Part shown: positions 33,080-45,965 of the stretch, in pieces
Position numbering within the stretch: position 1 is the stretch's first letter
How the letters are laid out: every line of letters begins with the position of its first letter
NCBI GenBank assembly: GCA_963556495.2
Contig: OY747723.1
Location: 12,742,501-12,806,500, forward strand
Length of the DNA stretch: 64,000 nucleotides
Reading direction: 5' to 3'
From: Valencia hispanica
Lineage: Eukaryota > Chordata > Actinopteri > Cyprinodontiformes > Valenciidae
Made by a program: the position numbers and the translations under genes
Notes under the pieces: generated by a model
Told to the model about the DNA's origin: nothing
The model's database searches: none
What the model saw: only the letters and a program-made list of their open reading frames with translations

Positions 33080-36000
33080 GAAACCACTCGAAAATGGTCA
33101 GTGTTGTTTAGGAACTTTTTAACAACACCTTCCAAGTTGTTTTTGTTATTGAGACAATATGGTGTACAAGGTGTACTTGAACGCACCATAAAGAGGCAGT
33201 AGCTGGCAAATCCCCTCTGGTCAGAGGGACCGCTCACGACAGTACCAGTGGTTTAACGCATGTCTTACGTTCAGCTTCACTTTGCTTTGGTGTTGAAAGA
33301 TGCTGAGTTTTGGTTCGGTCCACCTTCTCCGCTGTAACTGAATAAACGAACCTTAAATCTGCATTACGTAATATTTTTGTTAAAACAAAATGTTTTTTTT
33401 TAAACTATAGTCAGTATTTTCATGCCCTTGTTCATTGACTAGTATTTTTGCCGGGGTTGCATGTAGGGGTCGCAATTCCATTTATTTTGAGGTGATTCGA
33501 GTCAGAACAGCCAGGAGTGCTTGAGAGAGCGCGTGCTGTGACACAAAGACGCACGCATGTAACCACGTATGCGTGTTCATGAGGAGGTGGTGTTCCCGTC
33601 AGTTAGCCGCAAGGTAAGCTAACCTAGCCAGCACAGACACCCACACAAACTCCGCTTAAGTCAAAGAAGAGAAGAATTTTGTCCAGCGCTACAAAAAGAG
33701 CAAAAGTGGCATCTGACCATCATAGAGCTCAGACTAATGAGCACACTTTGCGGACAGCGGTTCCTCTAATGGCCACATGGTGCACTTTTGGCAGCACTCT
33801 CAGCAAACTCCGCAGAGCAGCTTTAACGTCCCTAAATAGCCAAGCTTAGTGATAAGTGGGAGTCCCCTCTGCTTTGTTTTGATGTCACCTTTAAAGTTGA
33901 CTACACAACATTGCATTGCACACCTACTCTGCACATACATTCTGCATGTGTTCAAGTTTGAAAAAAACACTGTATTCATCCGGTATATGTGCACAATGAA
34001 CCGTCAGGGGTGTACTGGATCGCTTTGGTATGAATATGTGTACTACACTCATAGTAGTTAAGAGTATTGGATGTTAAATATTGGATAATTGATAAGCAGT
34101 GAGTACATGCCAAACAATTGTTTATTGGCAACGGTACAGCGCCAAAGCTTTCCAATATTTACCCACAGTTTACACTGCAACATGTTCTACACTAAGCAAA
34201 CTTAAATAACTGAAGTAAAATGACTTATCGACTATTATAGTGTGCGCTCACAGTTGGCATAGGGAATGGAGCTCAGGTTTCAAGATGCTGGAAACGTCAA
34301 TGGATTTTGTTTACACAATCAATAATTAGAATGAAGCTCAACTCAGGTTTGTTTACTGTAGCAGAGTAACTGAAAGGCAATGAAAACCCCACTACTGTAC
34401 ATCAAGTAATTTACATTGCTTTCTTTTCTTCCACACTCCCTCTCACACACAGAGAGGAGTGAAACATTGCTGACTGGCTGTGTCTTCCAGTGATGCGGGA
34501 TGATGATTATTATTTTTTTGAATGTTGACAGTCGGGATTTGGAGAAATCTCGGCAGGAAATATTGCAGTCACAATCATTTAACATTGCAGCCAGAGGTTT
34601 CATGATCTCAGCTAATAGACACTGACTGTTTAGGTATGAGTAAGAGTTTCCAAATGACTGACACTGGTGTGAGTTTTGCCTGCAGGAGAATAGAGCTGTT
34701 GCACTTTGAGGCGTTATAGTGACATCTTTCTCAATCTACCTCTCTCTCTCCGTCTGTCTCTCTCTCTCTCTGCCTGGAAACATTCAGCCGGCACAGTTTG
34801 CTGAGGTTAATTGTTATCAAATCAACTTCTGCAGCTCTCTCTCTGACCCTGTGTCAGCATGTGTCTGAGTCAGTCACTTCTCATGACAGAGGGTGAGAAT
34901 CTACTTTAGCAAAGGAGTAATCGGGCCTTGCGGCGCACTGGAAATGAAAACTGTAAGGTGGCTCATTGAAAATAACTAATAAGTCACTAAGTATGTGTAA
35001 ACCTTAAAGAAATGATTCTTTTACAAACAGACGATAATTGTGTTGTGGTAAAAAAAAAAATTAACTAAATGCGAGATATAATCTTCTAAAAGGAAATCAA
35101 TAATTCTATATTGTTGAGCCTAGAGAAAGGAGGTTAAAGATGCACAGAGAAACCTTTTAGAGCTTCCATACCTTAGCGCCACCAGGCCATCAGCGATTTT
35201 CAAAAACCGCGAGGCGTTTATAACTGAACTCAGAAGCAGCTTATTCAGGTTTCTAAAACAGAAAGTGAGAGATCAGCCGGTGCTGGTTTGCTATTTTTCA
35301 GTTTTTGGTTGTTCTGTACAACATTTTTTTGGGGGTACGAAAGAAGCCACAGAATCTGCATCCATCTTGGGGACATTCTGCTAACCAAATTGAACACAGG
35401 AAAGTTGCTTTGTTTTCTCTTTTGTCATGAAACACGTTGGACTTGAAAATGTTGGCAGACATTTGGGGGAAAAAAAAGGATCTACATTCTATACGGGTTA
35501 GAAACTGAGTGGAATTTGCAATTTTTTTTATAAATCGGCAAAAAACTTTACATTATGAATTCAAATTTAAGCCGCAGATATTGATATCACTACTTCTTTG
35601 GGAGAGATTTGATGATTGATTCGCAGGTTTAGGGGTTGTTTGAGCTAAAGCTTTTCTACACATTTCTCACATAGAAATTCTACAAGCATAAACATAATGG
35701 AAAATGAAAGTAAAAATGATAATTTAAGCAAGTGACTGAGAGGAAAGAGTAAACAGTGTCAAAGAAAACACAAGCCTTATAGTGGTTTTGGAAAATCTTT
35801 AGCCTAGCACAGCTTTAGCCATGGTCAGGATTTTCCTCTGTTGAATTTTGATGTAGTAAATTCCCTACCTTATCACCACCTGGTGGTAGAGTAAAGGTAT
35901 TACAGTAGTTTTGAATGGATTTTCAAAAAAGTAACCCGAGTTGTGTAGCTGGGGCCTAAGACACTGAAAACACACATAGCCACCCTTACTGCCCCTCCAC

Positions 36001-36904
36001 GGGCATAGGAGATGCGAGTAAAAATATGTCTTCATATATTATAAACGTGTCAGTTATTAAAGGGGTCAATGTTTTTCAGTTAAAAATCTGAGCAAACAAA
36101 GATCTCTAGTAAGGTTCCTTATGGTTTCAGTTGTTATTCAAAATCTATATGCTCCCTCTAACTCTGAATATTTAGTATTGTAACGTCTCTTGCTATATAT
36201 ACTTTACGTTACAAAATCTGCCTAAAACACCGTTAACATTGCCACATTTAAGAATGTCTTGCCAAAACAGGAAACAGGAGAAATGTTGCATACCTTAATT
36301 TTCAGTAGGTCGCACAATTGTAATAGTGCGTTTTCTGGTCTCTGTAAAAAGTAAAAGGCTTTTCATTTTAGTCATGTGTTAGCAATCCAATCATTCTAAG
36401 TTCGGATTTTATTATTGAAGTTTCTGTTTATGTAATTATTTTACAGTTGTTCCTTTGTTTCCCTATAATACTAACAAACCCACAATGTTTTCTGCAAGAA
36501 CTGAAAAATACAGCTAAAAAAAAATCATCCTTAGCCACGACACTAATGATACACTCTCCTCTAAAATAGGGAAAACCTCCAAAGTCTGCATATCAGTCTC
36601 CTAAAACACCGACATTTCTGTATAACTCACCATGATCCAATGCCTTCATGTTAAAATGTTGGTTCTGGTTGGTTGTAACATCTTTTTATAACACACCAGA
36701 GGCAGTCTTTTCTGACTTTGAGCGCCTGTTGATTCAGTCTCCATCAAAGTATTGCCTGCGGCATAACAGAATGTTGATCTTGGCCTGGCATTTAGCAGAC
36801 TGCAACTCTAGAGGGTTTAGTGCGTAGGATTTTCCCATGTCGTTTGATTCATCTGAACAGTCAAACAGACTAGTGGGAAGTAGCATACCTAAAATATCAA
36901 AAAA
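33080..36904. other. Intron 2 DNA with weak dispersed repeats
   Basis: 33440-33835 has GC-rich text around GTTAGCCGCAAGGTAAGCTA that may be an old DNA-element interior. A (CT)n-rich tract lies at 34735-34775. 35137-35215 and 35860-36060 share CCATACCTTAGCGCCACC-like and CTACCTTATCACCACCTGGT-like words, possibly two ends of one repeat. No exon is recognised. Confidence 0.35.
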
Positions 36905-37985
36905 AATCCAGAGCTGTGAAAAAGTATTAACCCTCATGATCTCATTTTATACCATCCAAATAAAATAAACTTGGCCCTGGGTTAAAAAAACAAAAAAAAC
37001 AAAGAAAACACCCCCCTTGTTAAGTTATGAGGTAACTGTGATAAAAAAATTTTTTTTATTCAGTTGTAGCAGCCACACACAGACCTGATGACCCATGACC
37101 TATAAGAACCCCCCACCAAGAAAAAAACCCCAAAACAGTACAAACAGAACCCAGTCTGACAATATAAAAGTAAAACACCATATCCAGATCTATAGAAAGT
37201 AAACAACATATGAGAAACTGTTTGGAATGAGTCACAATGCCCTTTCTAAGACTTCTAAAAATCTGGAAACCCAGTGAACCACAGTGAGAGCTTTTATGAG
37301 AATTTGGAAATAAAACATGGAAGAGTGGTGAACCTTTCCTCCCAAAATTACTCCAAGAGTGCGTCGACTCATCCACAAAAACTTAGAACAACATCTAAAG
37401 CATGTGGCTCAGTTAAGGTCGGTGTTCATGATTCAACAATGTGAAGGAGACTGGGCAAAAATGGGCATCAATGGGAGAACACAAAAGGGCATTTTACATT
37501 CTCCAGAAAACATCATGATGATCTCCAAAAGCTTTTGGGGGGGACAAAGGTACTGGAGTGGCCTAATCAAAGTCTGGACTTTAATCTGTTTCAGATGGTG
37601 CAGTTTGACCTTAAACTGGCCTTTCAGAATCCAAAACCCTCCTATGTGGCTCCCAGTGGGCCAACACTCCCCCGTGAGAAGCGTATAAATTCATTTATTC
37701 ATTCCCACTTGGTGCAAATGGTTGATGGCAGGGTAGCATACTCTTTTATTAGCTTTAGAATGGAATTACTTTTTCCAAATAGGACCAGTTTGGTTTTGCA
37801 AAGCCTTTTTTCTCTCAATAAATACATTCTTTTAAAAATGGCATTTTGCGTGTAATTATATTATCTTTTGTGTGTTTTTTTTTAATTATTTGATGATCTG
37901 AAACATTAAGGTGTGACAAAAAAAGAGAAAACAGAAGACATTTATGAGGGTGTGCATAGTTTTTCAAAGCACTGTGCAAGATTGC
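36905..37985 (+). pseudogene. Tc1-like element, internally deleted
   Basis: The left end region has TGTTAAGTTATGAGGTAACT and AGCAGCCACACACAGACCTG. Transposase text in order: AACCACAGTGAGAGC, CATGGAAGAGTGGTGAACC, GTGCGTCGACTCATCC, TTAAGGTCGGTGTTCATG, GAGACTGGGCAAAAA and GGAGTGGCCTAATCAAAGTC (just before the Glu block). The right terminus has GATGATCTGAAACATTAAGG, then GTTTTTCAAAGCACTGTG. The middle (first and second Asp region) is missing and frames are broken. Confidence 0.8.
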
Positions 37986-38599
37986 AAAATACAACATACA
38001 GCTACTGGTATCTAAAATGAAAAAGCAGTGTGTAATCTAACCAATGAATGAGTCTGATGGGGGTGGAGGGAGGGGGGTGTTACACTTTTTCACATCTAAT
38101 CTGTGAATGAGAGTAGAGCAGACATAATGCAAGTCACATGAGACACACCGTGAGTGTTAAACAGGGACTAAATGAATGGTGTCATATTTGCGCGGAGCTG
38201 CTGTTGCATTGCTGGGTGGGTGGGTTACTGAGCTCCTCCTTCAGTTTGGAAATTGAGCCAGAGCAGGTTGGGGGAGGGGGCTGTCAGACTGTTTACCCTC
38301 TAGTTGGTGTAATATCATCAGATAATGGCAGAGTGTGTGAGTTTAATCCATATATGCAACTTCAGAGTGGCTTACATTATTCACAGGCGCAGCGAAGCTT
38401 GCAGCTGTCAAAGATCTTATTGCTACAAGCTGAGGTTAAACAGTGAGCTGAAGGGTGGCATAGTTCAGGCAGTGAGAAAATATGCCACATTACACAGTTA
38501 TAGTCTGTAAACCCAAACATTGAATTTTAAAAACTTGTTCATATTTTTGTGAGTAAAAGCCAATATTCAATAGAAAATATGAATAGAGCCCTACTTGCA
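37986..38599. other. Unassigned intron 2 DNA
   Basis: No repeat or coding similarity is recognised. Confidence 0.3.
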
Positions 38600-38930
38600 A
38601 AACCTTTCAAACCATCTGAACGTTTCCACATTGTCATGTTCCAACCACAAACTTCAATGCTTTGTTAGAATTTGATGCGATAGACCAAGACAACGTTGTG
38701 TATGGTTGTGAAACGGAAGGAAAGGGATAACTTTCATAATTACAAGTAAAATTATGAAAGGCACGGTGTGCATTTGTAGTCTGAACCGTTTACTCCGACA
38801 CGCCGAAATAAAATCCAGTGCAGCCACTTGCCTGCAGAAGTTACATCATTTGAAAATAGTCTATCACATAAACGCTTCATAAAATACAGATTTGTGGCTC
38901 TGTGACTAAGGTAGTGAAAGTATGTTTGCA
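38600..38930. mobile_element. Tc1 terminal-region fragment
   Basis: CGTTTCCACATTGTCATGTT, CCAACCACAAACTTCAATG, GATGCGATAGACCAAGACAA and GAAACGGAAGGAAAGG are decayed versions of the Tc1 terminal family also seen near 3900 and 52700. Confidence 0.65.
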
Positions 38931-40159
38931 AAGCACTGGACAGTGCATTTCATTTAAGAAGGTTTCTTTCTTCCTATTCTGTTGTAGGACAAGTATGAAG
39001 AATAATTAAATATATAGTATGAATATAATGAATATAGTCATTCATTACTAAAATGTTTATTATCTGCAGCCGGATCAATTTCAATAGAAGTTCTAGCAGA
39101 TAATAGATAACACTAACACTAAACAACAAAAAAGACTTTTAAATTATAAGATGACTCTTTAATATTTCAATCTTCTGCCTGCAGCTTTGAGAGGATTTCT
39201 ATGATCTAGATGTTGTTTTGTCGGTTTTCCACGGAAGAAACTTAGGTTTTGTTGCTATATTTGAACTGGACATTGTTCTGCTCTCCTTATTTGAGACTGA
39301 ATGGTAGGAAATCAGGGGGAATGTAAGAGAGCTCCAAAGATGTACAGTAGCTCCTGCAACGGTTGCCAGGACAACACTATGCTGGACTGCACAGAAAGAC
39401 TTTCTGCAGGGATTGAGAAGTGATGGTGTGACAAGACAGGGAGGTGTTCATAAGCAGAAAATGAAACAAGCACAGCGTGTGTGCTTACACGTCCGTATCC
39501 TTGGAAAGCTTTGCAAACCGTTCAGATTTACCCAGCAAAGCATTTGTTTGTTTTATAAAGATCCAATTTGTAAATGTGAAGCTTTTCCATTTTACTTACA
39601 GCACAGGAAAAGCCACTGAAGAGACTCGTTGCACATAAGATCCACAGAGAAAATAAGTGAGGTTCCAAACACACAGATGTGTCCCTGTTACGATAAATTA
39701 TTGCCGGGTCTTGCTAATCATGCCACCTTTTGTGTGACTCACAAGAGTTGGTGACGGTCTTCGTCTTTCTCCTGATCATTTATGAATAACGTGCTTCATT
39801 TTGGTCCAAAAATACCGACGTAATGACCATTTTACTGATGGGTTTAACAACTGACAGTTCCCTGTTGATAGAATCTGGTGTACAGATGCAGGCTCTTATA
39901 GAAGCAGCTCACTGAAAAAAACCCAATTCATATTAAGCTGCACCTGTATTCCATCTTTTATCTCATTGCACTTTATTGTAATCTGCTCATTTTACTACTC
40001 AAGTACACATATTTACCCATGAAGGATACTGTTTAAAAAAGGAAATCATAAATATGAATAATACTCAGAATAAGTGCAAAAGACTAAATTCAAATGAGTT
40101 CAATTTGTGCAGATAAAAGAACGCTCATTTAAAAACATTTGCGTTAAAAGAGAAAGCAA
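38931..40159. other. Unassigned intron 2 DNA
   Basis: No repeat ends or exons are recognised. Confidence 0.3.
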
Positions 40160-40630
40160 TTACAGTGCTGTCACATTGTTTGCCCCCTTACATATCTATT
40201 ATCTTATTTTGTCACACCTAATATTTCAGATGATCAAACAAATTTTTACTATGAAAACCCCCCCAAAACAAAACAAACAAATAAATACCTAATGGAGGCT
40301 TCAAATGATGAAGCCACACTTGCCTCTGTTAAGGTCAGTGTTGAGGATTCAACAATAGGAGAGATACTGGCCAAAATGGGATTCCATGGAGAATTCCAAG
40401 GTGAAAACTGTGGGATAAAAACCGAAAGGTCCACCTCATATTTCCCAAAAACATCTACATGATTGCAAGACTTTCCTGTGGACTAACAAGACCCAAATTG
40501 AACTTTTTGGATGGTATGAATAAAACGAATTGCAGTTCCTAACCCATAACAGTAAAGCACAGTGGTGGTAGTGTGACAGTTTGGGGCTGCTTTGCTTCTT
40601 CAGGACCTGAAGTGCCCACATGTTGTATAG
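40160..40630 (+). pseudogene. Tc1-like transposase remnant, second copy of the 36905 family
   Basis: The same family as 36905-37985: TTAAGGTCAGTGTTGAGGAT, GGAGAGATACTGGCCAAAA, GATTGCAAGACTTTCCTGTG, then CAAATTGAACTTTTTGGATG and AGTGGTGGTAGTGTGACAGT (first-Asp to GGGS region). It is truncated at both sides, with no open frame. Confidence 0.8.
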
Positions 40631-40689
40631 TGTGTATTTACTGGGATAAAGGGTGTAAAATTCAGTGTTACAGTCTCTTTTTAGACATC

Positions 40690-40800
40690 TTTTTTCATAT
40701 TTAACCCGTTAACGTTCTTACTTCCCGTGGGCGGGACGTTAAGTACTTCTGGGTCAAATCTAGCTTTTTTTTGCTACACCCTTTCTATGTACATATAGCT
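40690..40800. repeat. Dispersed repeat, reverse-complement partner of 15062-15170
   Basis: AACCCGTTAACGTTC, CTTCTGGGTCAAATCTAGC and ACACCCTTTCTATGTACATA. The reverse complement matches 15062-15170 in order. An end next to TTAA would fit a TTAA-targeting element, but this is not shown. Confidence 0.55.
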
Positions 40801-43296
40801 ATTATACATCATTCGAAAACTACGATTCTTGTGATTCCAATGATGTATGCCAATCAAAGACAAAATCATAACTGTGGACAAGGCAAATGCTTTTGTCAGA
40901 GCACTCAGAAAGCAAAGTAACATGTTCAATAATAATGTTCAAAGCCTCATATCAGAGACAGAGCAGAGCCATCTTGAACAAAGTCATTCTTTTTACATCC
41001 ACAAGGGTCCAACATAATCTGCCGCTGTAAACCTTCGTTATTTCCTTCTTTGCGTGTTTCTCACAATGTTTTCATTGTAACTTCTGTTAGCATGCTCATA
41101 TTAGCCTACAAATTACACATTGCCCCACCGGAAGTGCTAGCTTTTGATTGACATCTTACTTGATCCAATAGGTGAAGGGTTACCCCCTCTGCTGTGGCCA
41201 AATCCTCAACTATTGGCTGATAGTTGAAAATTACTCTCCTTATTCCTACGTGTGTATTTCAAACTAATGGAGAGTAGTATAATGGAGATAAACACAAACA
41301 GCCAGTGGAATGCTGTAAATGCAGATATCACATATGAGGAGTGGGCTTTATCACATGTAACTACTATGCATAAAATGACTTATCTAAACACAGATGTTAG
41401 ATTATTACACAGTTGCACACCAGTAAGAGATTATTTCGGCATGCCTGGATCTTCAGTCAGAAAAACATGCAAAATACCAATTTTCTGGTTTATCACTGAT
41501 GAATTTGGTATGGGTAAAGATATTTCTTCGGACTTTAAACCGATGTGTCCTGTCCATCACTACATACTGATCCCACTTTTAAAGCATGTATTTTTAGAAA
41601 ATAAATAGGAGGACATACAGTTTAATCTTTTCTAGTGTATTCAAGATCATATTGCTTGGTAACCACAGCACTTTGGCAGATTCTGACTCGGAGGAAACTT
41701 CAGTGTTTTCTTTCTAAAAGAGACCACAACCATTCCTCTACTAGTGCAGGAATGTGAAGTGGTTTTTAAGGATTGACTTTCATCCCCAGGTGGTAAATTG
41801 AACTCAGAGTTTCCCAAAGTGGTCAAATCATTAATAGATGAATTAATCAGTAGGTCAAGCATTCAACCATGGCAAGGTGAGTTCATTTTTACCAGTGCAG
41901 ACAGAGCACAGGTATAATGTAACATGAGGTTAAGTACAGTTATTATTGGGTCATTACTGTGATATTTGAGCTTCACTAATTTCAATAACAGCAGTAGAGT
42001 ATATTTGCAGTATATCTGACATGTCCAAAGAAATTGGTGGCACTCTGGCTTACTTTGGTACAGCATCTGAGGTGTAAACAAAGCCTAAAGAAGCATACTA
42101 ATGAAACCACAGTTGTATTGGATGCTAATGAAACAAAGCAGATTTGCAACTGTGTGAGGAGAGAATAATTAATGCAGTGATGCTAAAATATTGATGGTAT
42201 TGGTGTTGTTCTCTCACATTATGCTGGTACCAGGTATATAATGAGGGCACCTTACCAAAGCTAAATGTGTCAAAGTGAAGGACACAGCAAGCTAAAAAAA
42301 GAGCTTATCTTGTTTGTGCAGCAGTGCATCTGTAGGAACTGGTTTTACAGAGTACGTTTCGCATTTTGGAGCCACACCAATTCAAGCTATTTCAGGCAAA
42401 CAACCTGAGCTGTTCTATTCCTCATCATTGTCTTCGGCTTTCTGTAGGGAAGATAACACTCACTCCATTACCTACTAAATATTATAGAGCAAGTTACCAA
42501 GTTCATGAAATGGTTTCATATGGTATAAGCATAGCAGTGAGCAGAAGGACTCTTCAAGTTTGAGATGATGACGTTATCAAAGTGACCCAAACAAATTACA
42601 TCATTTCTCTATCAAACAAATGTCATGTCCTATACTGAGGATTAACTAACTGACAGAGAGAGATGGCTAACAGGTGATTCTATTTTAAATCTGCTTCCTA
42701 GTTAGCACCTTGTTAACACGTCTACAAGATGTCACTGGAAGAAGAAGAACGTGTGAAATACAATCAGTACGGTGGCTATGCATGTCTACCCTGACTTTTT
42801 AGAGGAGCAATGACAGCCCAAGGCTCAGTCTTAAAAATGAAAAAAATCTGTCCTCATAGGAGATAATTAAGGAGGTTTAATGATGCCAGAGTTTGAATAG
42901 AAACTTTAAAACAGCAATTCTGTTCATTTGTAACATTTGCAAAATAATTCTGTTGTCTGATCATGGCATCAAGTGCAGTTTAATTTACCTCAAAGTGAGA
43001 TTATCAGTAGTACCCTCGCTTGAAGAAAGCAAACTGAAACAAGTGGATTCAAGACAGTGCTATGTTACAGACTTCCCTCTCCCCAGCTATTTGGGCCAGG
43101 AGAATCCCAAGGTCAGCCGAGAAACTTACTTCCTCTAGCGTGTCTTGGGTCTTTCTCTGTGTTTTCTTCCCGGTGGGACATGCTGGGTGTAGGTACCAGA
43201 TATGCTCGGGGCCATTCACCTACCTATGACATTATAGAGACATTAGATGATTGGTTGGACACTGACATTACACTACATGATTGGCTGGACGTTAGC
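40801..43296. other. Unassigned intron 2 DNA
   Basis: 2.5 kb with no recognised element. The longest open frame (41252-41608, plus, 118 residues) has no domain I know. No splice or homology support was seen. Confidence 0.35.
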
Positions 43297-43304
43297 ATGT
43301 TGAC

Positions 43305-45207
43305 CAGGGGCGGAGTTAGGGGGTGACTACCTGGGGTTGAGCCCCGGATGTTTTCTGAGAAGCCCCGAAGCTCAATTTTTGTTTTGAAAGGAGAAAAAAG
43401 CCTAGCTGAAATTAGTTGCAGTACCAGAGTTCACCAGAGGGGCAGCAGCTGGATAAAGTAGCCTGTGTACAGCCTACCTGAGCCCCCTGAAGAAGAAATG
43501 CTTCTGCCGGTTCAGGCCTCACTGCCTGCTTTCTATACACACTGGTACTGTGTATGAGACACATACATAAGACAAGTGGAAATGGATATCAGGAACTTTT
43601 TCAAACAAAAAATACCGACAGGCAACAGCCCTGATGAAACGAGTCATGATTCAGGTTTGTGAATCTTGTTTAAAAAAGGCTTGTTAAAATCTTTGCTCTG
43701 TAACACAATTTTACTGATACTTCAATGAAATGTTGTTAAAGAAAACATGATTGTAAGATAATGTAGTTGTATAGGCTTACGTGTATGTGGTTACAATGGA
43801 AGAATCCAAACATGCTTTAATTACAGTCATGAAAATATAATGTAAAGATCAGAGAGACTGATGCTATATATGCAGGCAATAAATGAAAAAAAGATGGCTC
43901 CAATGAATCTCGATTTAATGTTAGAGTGAGGACTTGTTTCTATAGTATCAAATATAAGCCAACAACATAAAATATTCTATAAAATATTCAATATTCATAT
44001 CACTAGTTCAAAATGTTGTAGCTTTAATATGGTTATAAAGGTATACTGTAAATGAGAAAAATCTTCAGCATGATCCAAAGTTTGTGATGGGAGCAAATTC
44101 ACACATCTAATTTGCATATTATGACATCATCAGGCATTGGCAATGTTGGTTTGGAATACTTTTACAGAGGTTTATCTTTTTTACATTTTTTAAAACTTAC
44201 TTTATTTTGAGTATTTATATTTTTATTTTTCTATATAGGCCTTTGTATTTTCTACATAATGTATTTTTTGTATTTATTGGCTTTTTTTTTTACAAGAACA
44301 GGTGGGCATTTCTGTTTATTTCCTTTGTTATGAGGCTCCATTAGTCCATTCAATACATAAAACAACAGAAAGGAAATTATTGGGCTCAGATTTTTACAAA
44401 TCCATCCCCAAAATAACCAACAGGCCCATCAGATTGTCTGATCCACTATTGATGCTCTTCATCAAACCTCGCTATCATCATCATTTGCAGCGGGAAAGTG
44501 AACTTTACAGCTGTTTACCAGCTGTAAAGTTCACTTAGCAGTTCACTTAGCAGTCTATTTCTCTCACGTTTTCCACCGGGTCTGCTGCTATTTCCTCTGA
44601 TTTTTACATTCCTGCTTTTGCTGTCACGATTAGCGTTGTTATGACCACCCCTGCTACCCGATCACACACCTTTCTCCCAGCGGGACAACATGACGAACAG
44701 CATCGCACCTGTTGCTGCTGTGGAGCATCATGGTAAACCGGACCAGCTGTGCACTCTTTGAGTTTCGCTTTCTTTCTCCCTGGACAACTGAACATGTTGA
44801 TCAGAGGGTAAATATTCCTTTTCAGAATCTGAATTACCCATTACTTCATAATGGGGAACTCAGACATTTCGGCAACATAAGTTTTATCTTTCTAAAACTC
44901 GCTCTCTCTATGCCGTGACAGCAGTAGCTGCACGCTGCCTCCCCCACTGGCGGAGCTGCATAAAAGGCTGATTTATCCAAAAGGTTTCCATGGTAACACA
45001 CCCAAAAATGTGGCTTAATTAAAGTTACAGATGTCCGCCATCTTCTGATGTAAAGTAGTAATTAAATTAGCGGTCATATCTGCAGCTCGTTAAAGGCAGC
45101 AATATTGTGACCAGGACCTTTAAAGAGTTAAAACAATTTTTGCACATACAAAAAAAAAGAAATTTGGGCTAAGCCCCTGATCTTCTTCAAACCTAAATCC
45201 GCCCCTG
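43305..45207 (+). mobile_element. hAT (Tip100/ZMYM-like) element, internally deleted
   Basis: Inverted ends are CAGGGGCGGAGTTAG (left) and CAGGGGCGGATTTAG (right, reverse complement). Perfect 8-bp target repeats ATGTTGAC lie at 43297-43304 and 45208-45215. It is 1,903 bp. Near 43583 a frame starts MDIRNFFKQKIPTGNS and runs to CATGATTCAG|GTTTGT, a plausible donor. This start is typical of the first exon of hAT proteins related to ZMYM1-like genes. No transposase core follows. A perfect hairpin lies at 44496-44536. Confidence 0.88.
44496..44553. repeat. 18-bp perfect hairpin plus 12-bp tandem repeat
   Basis: AAGTGAACTTTACAGCTG (44496-44513), loop TTTAC, then the exact reverse complement (44519-44536). 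Immediately overlapping is TTCACTTAGCAG repeated twice (44530-44553). Confidence 0.97.
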
Positions 45208-45223
45208 ATGTTGACGTAGGGTG

Positions 45224-45965
45224 CTGTTATTTTAAATAAACTTTATTGAGCAAACAGCAAGTATACCACATCAGAAAAAAAAAATTATCCAGAATAATTC
45301 AACACTGGGGCATCGCCTAGTGTAGTGGTTAAGGTGGGCGTCCCATGTTCAGACACGTCAGTCCTTGATGCGGCTGTCCGGGGGTTCGCTTCCACCCCGC
45401 GGACATTTGCCAATGTCGCTTCCCCACTTCTCGCCCCCTTTCTGTACGCTGTCCACTTTACAATAAAGGCCACTGTGGCCACCAAAACTTTTAAGAAAAA
45501 GAAAAAATAATAATTCAACACTTACAAATCAGCAAGGGGTGTTATATGAATACTGCACATTCACAAATTTACATACATGAACTGTTTTGGGAGCATTTGT
45601 GTTGATGGTCTGTTAATGATTCTATGTATGGTAAAGCAAGTGGATAAAACTTGATCATCTTTTTTGGGGATTCGGAAATAACAGAATAAAACACTTTTCC
45701 ATCGTAAGGGAAAATTCCTCAAAATATGGTTTATAACATACCTGCTAAACTCATTCCATAGTCTATGCTTGAAAGAGCAGTACCAGAAAAGATGTGTCAT
45801 GTTTTCTTGATGATCTCCACAGGAACTGTTAACATTTGTGTCTCTTTTACATTTTACCATATAGTGCTCGTCAGGGTTAAAAATGGGGAACAATATAGTT
45901 TTTCCGAGTGCCCTTGCTGTAGTGTAATGTACACCAGAACACTTTACCAGGGAGGCATCCAGGAG
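45224..45965 (-). mobile_element. L1-like LINE, ORF2 C-terminal end, split by a SINE
   Basis: The minus-strand frame 45561-45986 contains CGDHQENMTHLFWYCSFKHR then LWNEF. This is the zinc-knuckle-like ETxxHLFWxC block of the ORF2 C-terminus in fish L1 (Cys at the first position partly lost). Downstream is SVLFCYFRI. The 3' end is at about 45230 with AATAAACTTTATT-type text. A SINE with its target duplication sits at 45293-45522. Confidence 0.75.
45307..45508 (+). repeat. tRNA-derived SINE with 14-bp target duplication
   Basis: The A-box is TAGTGTAGTGGTTAAGG and the B-box-like block is GGGGGTTCGCTTCCACC. The tail is A-rich (AAGAAAAAGAAAAAAT). Perfect 14-bp repeats AATAATTCAACACT flank it at 45293-45306 and 45509-45522, showing target-primed insertion into the L1. 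The body is 202 bp. Confidence 0.93.

Noticed and set aside
32981..33202. Repetitive DGWMDGWM protein
   Set aside because: Direct translation of the GGAT microsatellite.
41252..41608. 118-codon open frame as a novel gene
   Set aside because: No recognised domain, no splice or promoter signal, AT-rich composition like the flanks; a frame of this length is expected by chance in 64 kb.
45315..45390. Functional tRNA gene
   Set aside because: A and B boxes belong to a SINE with an A-rich tail and target duplications; no cloverleaf with an acceptor stem was found.
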